This document shows, piece after piece, positions 9,985 through 19,201 of a stretch of DNA of 64,000 bases; within the stretch, counting starts at the first letter, position 1, and each line of letters opens with the position of its first letter. The DNA is from Volutella citrinella (lineage: Eukaryota; Ascomycota; Sordariomycetes; Hypocreales; Nectriaceae). The stretch is from contig JAWZSP010000007.1 in NCBI GenBank assembly GCA_034401135.1, positions 1,860,001-1,924,000 on the forward strand, read 5' to 3'. The translations under genes and the position numbers were made by a program. The notes below the pieces were generated by a model, which was not told the DNA's origin, did no database searches, and saw nothing but the letters and a program-made list of their open reading frames with translations.

Positions 9985-11373
9985 TTAAATCATGAGCTCC
10001 AGGGCAATCTCTTCTACCCAATCGCCCCCATACTCGGTCTCCTGCGAGCCGCCAGGCGCCTCCATCTCATCCCCTGGAGGTGACCCAGGGGCCATATTCT
10101 CCTTATCCGCAGCAAGCTGCTGCCGCACAGTAGTAGCCTTCATCGGCGGCTGAGCTGCGGACACTCTAGCTTGATGTTCCTTGGCCGCGCTTCTAGGCTT
10201 TGGTGCCGTGGCGCCCTGGGCACCTGCACGGATAAAGGTGCGTGATCGTTCGCGATGCTGGAACTCCTCCAGCGCTGCGGTTCGACGGCTCCGATGCAGT
10301 GCCAGACACATTATCTCGTGCGAGCCGGACGAGGTGAAGAAGCGGCGCGATGGCATGGAGGGAGAGTCAAGCCTCGGCTCTGGAAGCACAGGTGATGATG
10401 GCGCCGCTTCCTCTGCCACCTTGCCTTGCGTTTCGGCAGCCGCCGCAGCCGCTTCTGTTCTGCCCGCAGTCTGTGGTTCTTCGGGCCCTTCCAAAGCCAG
10501 TTCCTCTTCCAGCTCCCGGGCCTGCTGTGAAGGCGAAGGGAAGTAGTCATCAAAGTTGACGAGGATGGCCTGCGTGCTCATTGGAGGGGCTTGCCGTGGC
10601 GGCCGAGATGGTGACGGTGAAGGGCCGCGGGGCACGTCCTGCACCAAGGGTGGCTTGGATGCAGGTGGATTAGGGCGTGTCGGCTTGTGCATATCAAGCT
10701 CTTTGTCGGCCCCTTCACGCAGAAAAGGGTCGTCCCTGATCTTCACCTTTTTGCGGTGCCCGGCCTCAGGTGCTGGGGCTGGCTGCTTGATAGGACTAGT
10801 GCAAGCCTGTGCCTCCAGGTCGTCAAGCATGTCCGGTGTGATGTCGTCCTCGAAGCTCTCTCCCAGATCCTCTTCGATGGCTAGCAGCTTGCCCGGTGGG
10901 CTGGCTTCTCGCAGGTGAACATCTCCGTCCCGGGCTGATGTCGCCGCCACCGGAGCGTCCGTCTCGGGTATCACCGGGTTGCCATCCGAACCTCGTTTCT
11001 TCAATGTGCCGTTCCCCCTGGCAAACCACGCAATCGAGTCCTGGCTCGGCCTTGGCTTGAAAATCGGCAAGCGTTTCTTTCGCTTCTCCTTCTGCTCCGC
11101 CAGCTCCTTCTCCTTCTTCTTCTCGCGGGCCGCCCGAGCCTTGGCCGCGGCCTTGTCCTTCTCGAAATCCTTCCGGATGCGCTCTTGTTCCTCTCGCTCC
11201 TGCTTTATGCGCTCGGCGCGGGACAATCGGGGGGCGCGGTTCGCTTCCTTGTATGCTTTCCGGACCTGTTTCGAGGTCATCGGTCGCGAGGGCGTCTGGC
11301 GCTCCGGGGATGTGCGGTTGACGCCCGGCGCCTCTGGGATGAGAGTGAAGGTTCTCTGGGCGGGGCCGGGCAT
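9985..11373 (-). CDS. Disordered orphan protein with charged coiled-coil N-terminus
   Basis: Single-exon frame of 462 residues with no domain I can name. Residues about 32-100 form a highly charged Arg/Lys/Glu helix (SKQVRKAYKEANRAPRLSRAERIKQE by position, then repeated KE/RE pairs), followed by RPSQDSIAWFARGNG. The middle has acidic and Pro-rich stretches, including an ITPDMLDDLEAQ segment and FDDYFPSPSQQARELEEE. Later parts are Ala-rich, with FFTSSGSHEIMCLALHRS as a short hydrophobic island. The charged helix and the two short islands are the parts likely to be under selection; the rest looks disordered. A nuclear or cytoskeletal scaffold is possible, but no function is claimed. It starts at 11373 in a divergent position from nothing nearby. 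Confidence 0.75.
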   Translation of the reverse strand: MPGPAQRTFTLIPEAPGVNRTSPERQTPSRPMTSKQVRKAYKEANRAPRLSRAERIKQEREEQERIRKDFEKDKAAAKARAAREKKKEKELAEQKEKRKKRLPIFKPRPSQDSIAWFARGNGTLKKRGSDGNPVIPETDAPVAATSARDGDVHLREASPPGKLLAIEEDLGESFEDDITPDMLDDLEAQACTSPIKQPAPAPEAGHRKKVKIRDDPFLREGADKELDMHKPTRPNPPASKPPLVQDVPRGPSPSPSRPPRQAPPMSTQAILVNFDDYFPSPSQQARELEEELALEGPEEPQTAGRTEAAAAAAETQGKVAEEAAPSSPVLPEPRLDSPSMPSRRFFTSSGSHEIMCLALHRSRRTAALEEFQHRERSRTFIRAGAQGATAPKPRSAAKEHQARVSAAQPPMKATTVRQQLAADKENMAPGSPPGDEMEAPGGSQETEYGGDWVEEIALELMI

Positions 11374-12284
11374 ATTGGCGACAACATCTGGCCAGCTATC
11401 GTTTCGATGACGGTATTCTGGTCAATGAAGATGAGCAGACGCGATGGTGGGGTTGGTTGTACGACATTCGGCAGGGATGCTGTTCAGAGCTTTGGGGTTT
11501 AGCGCTGACGCCGCTTTTGCATCAGCTACTCCTCGTCACGTGCTCTGGCTGTGTCTGGTTGCTGAAAGTTATACTCTGCTGCTGCTAGACAGTGCCTCAA
11601 CGCTTCCGCCTTGCAACGGAACGTTTCTTAGGTGCCTCTTTCTTAAGGTTAATGCCTACTCGTAGATTATTGGGTAACGGCATCAGAAAGTGGTTCTGCA
11701 CCCATCAGTGTCGGTCTTAAAAGGCAAAGAGCTCCCACCTCAGTTCTGCCTCTGACAAACGCAAAACGAGGGGTATCAACCCGCACTGACTGTTCTTTTC
11801 CACACTGACCAGTGATGAAAACTTGGCATAGGGAGCTCTGGGGATGGAAAGAACTTCCACTTGATGATCTAAGATGATGCATACAAGTACTCTGAGGTCA
11901 CAGATGAGGCTTTCTATGGGACCGAAGTGCGCCGGGATATTAACCATCACTATAAAACGGAACATCATCCGTTACAGCGTCGAACATAAACGGTTGCTTT
12001 GCATATTTTATATAAACCAGAAGGTAGCGGGATATTGTCGGTCTGTTGTCAGCTCAGGTGGCAGTAGCTCAGTCAAAAAGCGGCACTGCTTAGGACTCCT
12101 TTAGGCTAAGACAGGAACGCGAACACTTGAGTGCACAAACGCGAAGTGGAAACGAAATCACATGACTGCAATCACTAACATGCAGCATCTCGAATAGAAA
12201 GCAGCATCTCGAATAGAAAGCAGCATCTCCTCCTCTACCTTTCATAACTAAAGGGTTTCTCACAGGTGACCGACATACTTGGAC
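11374..12284. other. Intergenic region upstream of the disordered orphan gene
   Basis: It holds the promoter of the gene starting at 11373 and the 3' end of the aldo/keto reductase gene. Apart from the short tandem repeat at 12182-12229, nothing stands out. No convincing frame is present on either strand. Confidence 0.5.
12182..12229. repeat. 19-nt direct tandem repeat, 2.5 copies
   Basis: The unit GCAGCATCTCGAATAGAAA occurs at 12182-12200 and 12201-12219, with a 10-nt partial third copy at 12220-12229. The two full copies are identical, pointing to recent slippage. It lies just beyond the stop codon of the aldo/keto reductase gene, probably in its 3' region. Confidence 0.9.
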
Positions 12285-13331
12285 CTACTGATCTAGCGTT
12301 GAGACTGTTGGATCCCATGTGCAAGGACTATACTCGCCAGTGGTCAAGTCGGCGACTTCTTCCTCTGCCAACTCAAAGTCGAAAATGCCCGTGTTCTCGA
12401 CTATTCTCGACCGAGTGACACTCTTCACCAGGGGAATAAATCCCTGTTGCAAACTCCAGCGGAGCAGGATCTGAGCCTCGGTTTTGCCATGCTTCTTGGC
12501 AAGGGCCTTGACTTTAGGGTCGCCCCATCGCTCGCCTCTGACCAGAGGACAATACGCCTCAATACCAATCTTGCGGTCTCTGAGCCACTTGACAATGTCG
12601 GGCCGCGTGAGCCATGGGTGTAGTTCGTACTGGCCCACTGAGATGACGCCTCCCTTTCCGGGGCCCCCTCTTTCGGCCTCGAGCTCCTTGATGTACGCCT
12701 CCAGCTCGTCCAGGTGATGGACGCCGTAGTTGGAGATTCCAATGGATCGTATCTTTCCAGCTTCGACGCTGTCTACCAACGCGCGCCAGGCTCCCTTGCG
12801 CGCTTCAACTCCTCCATATGGGGCATGGATCAAGACCAGGTCGAGACAGTCCAGCTCGGTCTCGTCCAACGCTTGGTTGATTTGCTGCATCGCCGCATCG
12901 TAGCCAAAAGGAATGTCCCGGCCCCGAAGCTTGGTTACTTTGGTGGTGAAGAAGACTTTAGATCTCGGGATGTCCGAGGCCCGTATTCCTGCTGAGCTCT
13001 GTCCTTGATTGCGATAGACAGTGGCAGAGTCGATCTACACCAAAGTCAGCCTCTGATACCTACAGTTCATCTCTAGCACTCGCATGTCTATACCCAACCT
13101 CGAGGGCATATCTGCAGAGCTCAGTAGCCTCCTCCTTGGGACTGTTAAGCTCAAATTGTTAGCATTGCCTGCCAGTCCGCCTTGGATGCCAGCTTACGTT
13201 TGGTAGACCTGGCACAGGTATTAGCTATGTCGGCCCAATAAAGAGGGAAAACTTACACCGTATCCTAGCACTGGAATCTCATAACCCGAGGGCAGTTTAT
13301 AGGTCGACTGGAGAGTGAACTTGGCGGCCAT
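12285..13331 (-). CDS. Aldo/keto reductase
   Basis: NAD(P)H-dependent oxidoreductase of the AKR superfamily, a (beta/alpha)8 barrel. Exons are 13331-13257, 13208-13198, 13141-13084 and 13034-12285, total 297 residues. The catalytic tetrad is visible as Asp50 and Tyr55 (HIDSATVY), Lys80 (FTTKV) and His118 (LIHAPYG). The C-terminal cofactor motif is IPLVKSVTRSRIVENT, where the usual Pro is replaced. The second exon is only 11 nt (V-Y-Q-T). The third intron, 13083-13035, must begin with GC (CAT|GCGAGT) because only that junction yields the family consensus GYRHIDSA; GT sites nearby break the frame. The substrate cannot be read from sequence. Confidence 0.9.
13035..13083 (-). other. Predicted GC-AG intron in the aldo/keto reductase gene
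   Basis: The 49-nt intron starts GCGAGT and ends TGTAG. Joining CAT to ATC GAC restores the AKR motif around the catalytic Asp. No in-frame GT donor nearby gives this join. Confidence 0.75.
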
Positions 13332-13798
13332 GCTGACCGATTTCGTGACACCGGGTCCCGACTAGGCCTTGCAAAGACCGTCTGCCGAAGTATAGAAGCT
13401 TTGGGCTGTGCAGTCAGGCCTCTATAACCTTGGCTACCTGAAAATTGTGTTGAGAAATTCAAGTTCTGAACGAGTCCATTCGAAGTCAAGAAATGTCTGT
13501 GGTAGACCGAGTGCTCAGAGGTGGGAGCACAAGCACGCAAAGCGGGGTTTTGCGGGGGAAGATGATGGAGCTGATAAACCTTGAGGGAGCTGACGCTCAT
13601 GATATCTAATGCATATTAATTCCGAACAACGTATTTAGAACAAAATAGGTGATAAATTTATGCGGATACGGAAATTGAGAACATATAGACATGCATAAAT
13701 CTAGGCTTGATCTTCAGGGTAGGCCGGTTCCACGAACATCGACGAGGAAAGATACGAAATGTTTTACGCTTTTCATTTGTTTGATGCATTCAGGGTAT
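13332..13798. other. Promoter region of the aldo/keto reductase gene and 3' region of DOM34
   Basis: Short region between two genes on the same strand. I see no frame or repeat worth listing. Confidence 0.5.
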
Positions 13799-15204
13799 CT
13801 AAACAACGCTGTCCAGCATGTCTTGCTGCTCGCGGTTGTTCCTATCCTCTGCCGACTCCCCCTCGCCGGCATCCTCCTCGTCGTCGTCGTCTAGGTCCAG
13901 CATGGGATAGTTGAGGACCGCAGCAATGTCACCCAACATGGTCAACCGCTGCCCGCTCTCATGATCGCTGCTGAGGATTCTTGCCTCTCCGCCGTCGTTC
14001 CTGACCTTTTCAACCAGAGCCACGTACTTCTTCCGAGTAGCCAGGTCTTCACTTCGGAAGAGCGAGTTGTTTATCAACAAGACGCCGCCGCCAGGACCGA
14101 CTGCGCCGTCGTTGATGGCCTTCTCGACGGCTGATGATCCGTACCAAGCCCGGCCATCATCGAGCTTGAGCATATCAAAGAACTGGTCGACATACTGGGT
14201 CTCACGCGCAAACTTCATATCCTTCATCTTGGCCAGGACCTCGGGGCTCTTGAGCACCTCGTTTAAGCTGTGTACGTGGCCCGTGTTGCTGTGCACAAGG
14301 ATTGCCTGCTTGGCAACGGCGGTGAGAACCTTGTCCGCCTTGTCACGGCCCTGGTTCTCAATGTACTGCTTGAAGTCTCCGGCAACGAACCCAGGACTCG
14401 CTATGAGCAGAGGACGGCTCTCGCTAAAGTCCATGGTCCGCAGCAGAGTTGACAGAGTCTTGTCGAAGAAGCGCTTCATGCCGGCATCTTGCTCCGAGGC
14501 TATGTCTCGCTTCTTGGGAATCACACTTTCAACTCGGACCTTGAGAACGGTCCGGAACTGGGTGATGAGACAAATGTTGGCCAGACCCTCCTGCATGACA
14601 ACGGCAGCCATGGCACCATCCTTATCATCGGAAAGCGACTCTTGGAGGGTAGCCTTGGCGACCGAGTCCCAGCCATCTGGCTTGATAACAGTAAAGGCCC
14701 TATTGACCTCGAGGTCGAGGGTGTGATGAGAGCCCAACGGCACATGGGGGTTCTCGGCAGCGACAGTGCCCGAGACACGGAGGGAGGAGATGACCGGGTC
14801 GAAGAAGGTGGACTTGACCTTGATTGCCAGATCGGTGTGAACCCGCTCCGATGCCGTGCTGCCGGTGCTGGACGTATTGACCACCTTCCGGATAGCATGG
14901 GCATGGATAATGTCCCCTGGCAGGATCAGGTTATAGGCATGCCACTGGAGCGGGACGTTAGCAAGTCGGCTTTGATAGTTGCATTCATCACGCGGCTCAT
15001 AGTCCAAAGTCTATCCTAGGTAGGCGTCTGGTAGAGGAGGCCAATCATGGGAAGGGAGAGATGTGAGAGTTGGGCAAGGGTCGGGGCATGTGATGGATCG
15101 GAACGCTGAGGTCTAAACCGTACCATATCCTCGGGGTCCTCGGGGAGGAGAGACACAGTCTCCTCCTCGAGGGTCTTGGGCACTTTGCGCGAGACTAGCT
15201 TCAT
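13799..15204 (-). CDS. DOM34: Dom34/Pelota ribosome rescue factor
   Basis: eRF1-like factor that, with Hbs1, splits stalled ribosomes in no-go and non-stop mRNA decay. Two exons, 15204-15124 and 14944-13799, separated by a 179-nt intron (GTACGG...TCCAG, branch GCTAAC), give 408 residues. Exon 1 encodes MKLVSRKVP...PEDPEDM; splicing joins it to WHAYNLILPGD to complete the N-terminal Sm-like domain. The central domain (PLLIASPGFVAGDFKQYI) and the C-terminal domain (GPGGGVLLINNSLFRS) follow. As expected for Pelota rather than eRF1, there is no GGQ motif. The last 35 residues are strongly acidic (DLDDDDEEDAGEGES). Confidence 0.95.
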
Positions 15205-18200
15205 GCTGTCTTGGCTGCACTGGCTTGACTGGTAACTGGGCCTCGGCTGTTGCTGGGGGTAGAAGGAGTCGCTGTGCGTTGAGCGAAGTGACGCGATGGG
15301 GCTCCGGGGTTTCCGGGCGGTCAAAAATCGCCGACGGCGCCGTTGGGGTAATTGAGGTTGGGCACGCCCGGCCGGGTCGTGGAGTGGGGGATTCGACCAG
15401 TAGATTCTGCAGTGGCGGGCGCTGGAGTTGGACGGCGCCGCAGCAGACAGTGGGCTTGACAACTGGTGGTGGGCGCCGAGAAGCCTAGAACACACGGCAC
15501 TTGAAGCGAATCGCCGCTCCGTCGGCCACCTTGTCAGCGCCGAGCTAAGGTTTGCCAGGCTTTTTCACATCTCATTTTGCCAGGAAGCCCTGGGCACCGC
15601 TGTGGCTTGGAGCCTGGAAAAGAAAGCCGTTGGTGAGGCTTGAGCGCGCGCGATGCCGGGGTCCGGTGGAAGGACAGCGGGGGGCTCTGTGGGCCACTGA
15701 GCCTCTGAGGGCTGAAAGGCCTGGCTGGCAGCTGCAGGGGGTCTGGCTTCATGCCCCGGTAGTCTGTTCAGTGGATTACCGGTCGCACTCGCTCTTGCCA
15801 GGACGCCGAATGGCCGATGCCAGCAGTGAAGCAAGGCCTTTGCAGTCTAGTCGCCGCGGGGTTTTCTTCACAGCGAATTCCGTGGCAGCGACGGCGACAC
15901 ATGCCTCGGACAATGCCAAGACGGGTGCGGGATTGGGTCCTGTTGCTATCAGCCGATCATGCGCGGATGGCATCTTTTTTTATGTTATCTCGTGGAGATG
16001 GCCGAGACTCCCGAGGCGACGGCAGTGGTACGCCCGTGGCAGTGGCCGCCGGAAGCAGATCATTGATGCACCTGGAGGCGGCGTCAATCATCAAGCAAGA
16101 TTGGCGGGGCGGATTCGTTGCACAGCGACACAATTCTTCCCTTTCCCAGGGTCAAGGGTCGTATTCTGCATCGCTCCCATGCCCAGCCTGGTCAGTCGAT
16201 ATTAGTTTGGCTGCCGCGGCTGATGGTGCACCCTTGGCAAACGTGGTTAGCGGTATACGAGCGATCAAGCGATGACGACTCGGGAGCCTGGCGCTGGCAA
16301 TCTTGGGGATCTCGCATTCGTATCGGCAAGTGGCGAGTGGCTTTGCTGGTTGGCCTCGACTTCCACGGCGTGTGGTGTGGCACAGTCTACAGATCCAATG
16401 CCTGGTCAAAAGCATCTCATCAGTCAGCTGGAGAATTTGTGGCATCGAGCCTGACTGGGTCATGGACTGCCGTATTTTCCTTACCCTTGTGAGCTTTGCT
16501 CATCGTTCGAGGAGGTGGGGTCACGTCATGACATGTCCATGATGCCCTCTTTTGCCCATCCATGTGACATCTTTTGGCAAGGTATTGATGGCAGCTTGCC
16601 TTTGCCGACCGCCAGGCCTGCCCTGGTCAACCCAATAGGGAATTTCTTTTTGTCGAACCATCGCAGCGGTGTGAGTCCATTGGGTTGGGCTCGGCTTCTC
16701 CTGTTGTCCTCAAGCTTTGGCTGCTCGCTTTACGCGTATATGTGCCTTGGAGGAATTCTTTAGTAGTACAGCGACAGACTGAGTTGCAAGTCGAGTTGCT
16801 TGTGCCCCCGCAGTACCTGCAGCGGGTCGACTCGTGCGGCTCGATGGCTCGGAAAACGGAATAGTGGATGGAACCCTTCCAGCTAACCCGGCGCTTGACC
16901 CCGTCCTTTTCTCCTTGCGGCCCCTCGCTCTTCAGAAGCGTAAACGAGGTATACGCCGCCAACCGCGATGGGGCTAAGTTTCAACTGGGCGTTGGGCCGG
17001 GCCATGCCACTTTCAGATGCTTGCACGGGCATGGGAGGTGGAGCAAGGTGACACACGACACCGGATGAGGCGTCGCTTTGTTGTAAGTGGATGATTGCCC
17101 GCCGGTGAATTGGCATACATACGTATGAGAGTGACGAACCAGAGCACTGTTGCATGTCTTGAATGGAGGCTGCCTGAGCGAGGCAGGCAGCCAGGAGAAG
17201 AATGGAGAGTCCAGGCGCTCGTCCAAACTGTCCTGGCTCTGGTTTCATGCCCTGGCGGTCCATGGCGCTCCACCCTGAATTTGCTTGGCTGATTCATGGA
17301 GACCTAGGCTCAAGACGTCAGCCATGACGACGGACGGGGGAATGCAGCGGAGATCAACTGCGCCAAGATGCCGACTTCCTTTCGTCGTGGCGAACTTTGT
17401 CGATTGCTCAGCGGGATGGAGACTGGTCTTCTCCGACGTCTTCTCCGCCCACACACCACACAAGCAAGCATTGCCAGCCAAGCTGGCCTCGCAGGGCTGG
17501 AGGGTGGGCGAATGAGTGCGGCAGACACTGAGGCAACAGAGAGCACGGGCAGGGTGGTAGCGTGGGTGGCGCTTGCACAATGAGTCCTGGCGTGGATAGT
17601 GCAGGTTCTGGCCACTGGGAGACCGTAACAGGTAACCACACCTCCCGTTTCAAGGTTTCGCTGTCTGTGTGACCTGCCTCTATGTCGTCAGTCCCACGCA
17701 GACCTTAGGTACCTTAGTCGTTGATGTCAATGATTGCAGTGCCCGAGGAGCATTGTGAGGGAGAACCCCAAAATACGCCGTCAAGTTCACCAGCTCCGGA
17801 ATTTCAGGGTGCTCTTCATGCATCAGAATGGACTTTGCTTCATCACCCCACTGAGCAACGAGGCTCAGCCTGCACTGCATCAGAGCCTGGTACCGAGTTT
17901 CAAGACAAACTAACCCCAGCCTCGAGGTGCGCTAGACAAGCCCGTAAGACCCTTCCATCCATCCCCTAAACGCCCCTACCGCGAGCCACCAGCCCCTATA
18001 GGACCTTACCTCCACTGGTCGCCGGCACTCGAACAGCATCCAGATCCCAGTGGAGGTGCCTGGGGGCTTACTGACATTGGATGCCGGCCATCCGCCAGCT
18101 TGCCATCCTTCTTGTTTGAAGACCAATGCCACACTGGGCTGCTGACTGCTTCTGGAGTGGATGATTGCATCCCTTTCTAACACAAGGACAGCCACCCTTT

Positions 18201-19115
18201 GCGCCTTGCAATCTGCAATCTGCAAACCTTCCCCAAGTCTGACACCAAGAATAAGCAACGCTGCATGGTGGCTCCTGTCTGGGCGCATCCATCGATACAG
18301 GCATACTACCACCCACCTGCCTCGCTCATATCGCACACTCTGATACATGCACACACCAAACGCTGTCGCATGCTCAGCTGTCCTATATCTATCCACCTCG
18401 ACTACCTTAGCACAGTTACTTATTAATAGCTTTATCGCCATCCGCGACCATCAGCGCAGCAGCATCACCACCTCTGGATAAGCCGGCTCGCTCGATCGCG
18501 CGCCCTCCTCGTCCCCGACTTGACCCGTGGCAAAGCCCAAAATCGAAAGCCTCGCTCGCCGCGCCCACCTCCGTCTCCGTTTCTTCCGTTTCTTCCGTCT
18601 CCGATCCGCCGTGCGCTGCTAGTCATTCGCTCATTCGATCCCTAAGCCGGAATAGCTCCTACATCAGCTGCTGCTGCATGCTTACATGGTCAGCCTCATC
18701 CATCTGACACCAACGCACCAGCGACAAGCGTCTCAACGCCACGGCTGCGACCCCTTCTCCCGACGACGTGTGTAGCTCCCTGCTAGGCATCATTATCTGA
18801 CCGGGCGACCGCTGTGGAAAGCCCCAGCGCGCGCGCGTGGCCAGCCTCGCTCCCACCTCGCATACCGCTTCGGTCCGCTCGGAACTGCTGCAGCAACGCT
18901 CGTGGCCCCCCCGCTATCCGTGACGGGCCCATCCCCCCGCCGCCCGTACCACGGGCCCTCGCACTTGTCGGGCCCGCCTACGATCCCTGAGTGCGACGAC
19001 AAACTCCGACCGCCGCTTGCTCTCTGGAGCCGGCCACAGTCCACACCCACCCCCCCAAAACCCAATGCAAAGGCTCAACTCTCTTTAGGAGCCTGTTGCC
19101 CTCACAGCATGGAAG
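15205..19115. other. 3.9-kb gap without a supported gene
   Basis: The largest gene-poor stretch but one. Frames of up to 217 codons exist (for example 15552-16205 on +) but overlap others of similar length and lack recognisable domain or compositional signs. From about 18,400 the + strand is C-rich (long C/T runs), resembling a leader of the WD40 gene at 19116. A palindromic CCTTAGGTACCTTAG lies near 17705. Non-coding RNA genes or long leaders could be here; sequence alone cannot show it. Confidence 0.5.
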
Positions 19116-19201
19116 ATGGCTACCTCCGTGTACTCGCCTGCGATCCGGGTCGACGGCGACCCGACCACCAGGCGTCACTCGCGTGCCATTTCAACTCCTG
19201 A
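19109..19201 (+). promoter_or_regulatory. Overlapping upstream ORF at the WD40 gene start
   Basis: An ATG at 19109 opens a 30-codon frame ending at the stop at 19199-19201. It overlaps the main start at 19116 in another frame. If the mRNA begins upstream, scanning ribosomes would meet this ATG first, so it could reduce translation of the main protein. Confidence 0.5.

Noticed and set aside
15552..16205. 217-codon + strand frame in the 3.9-kb gap
   Set aside because: No domain and no composition bias of a gene; overlaps similar frames on both strands. Kept as unsupported.
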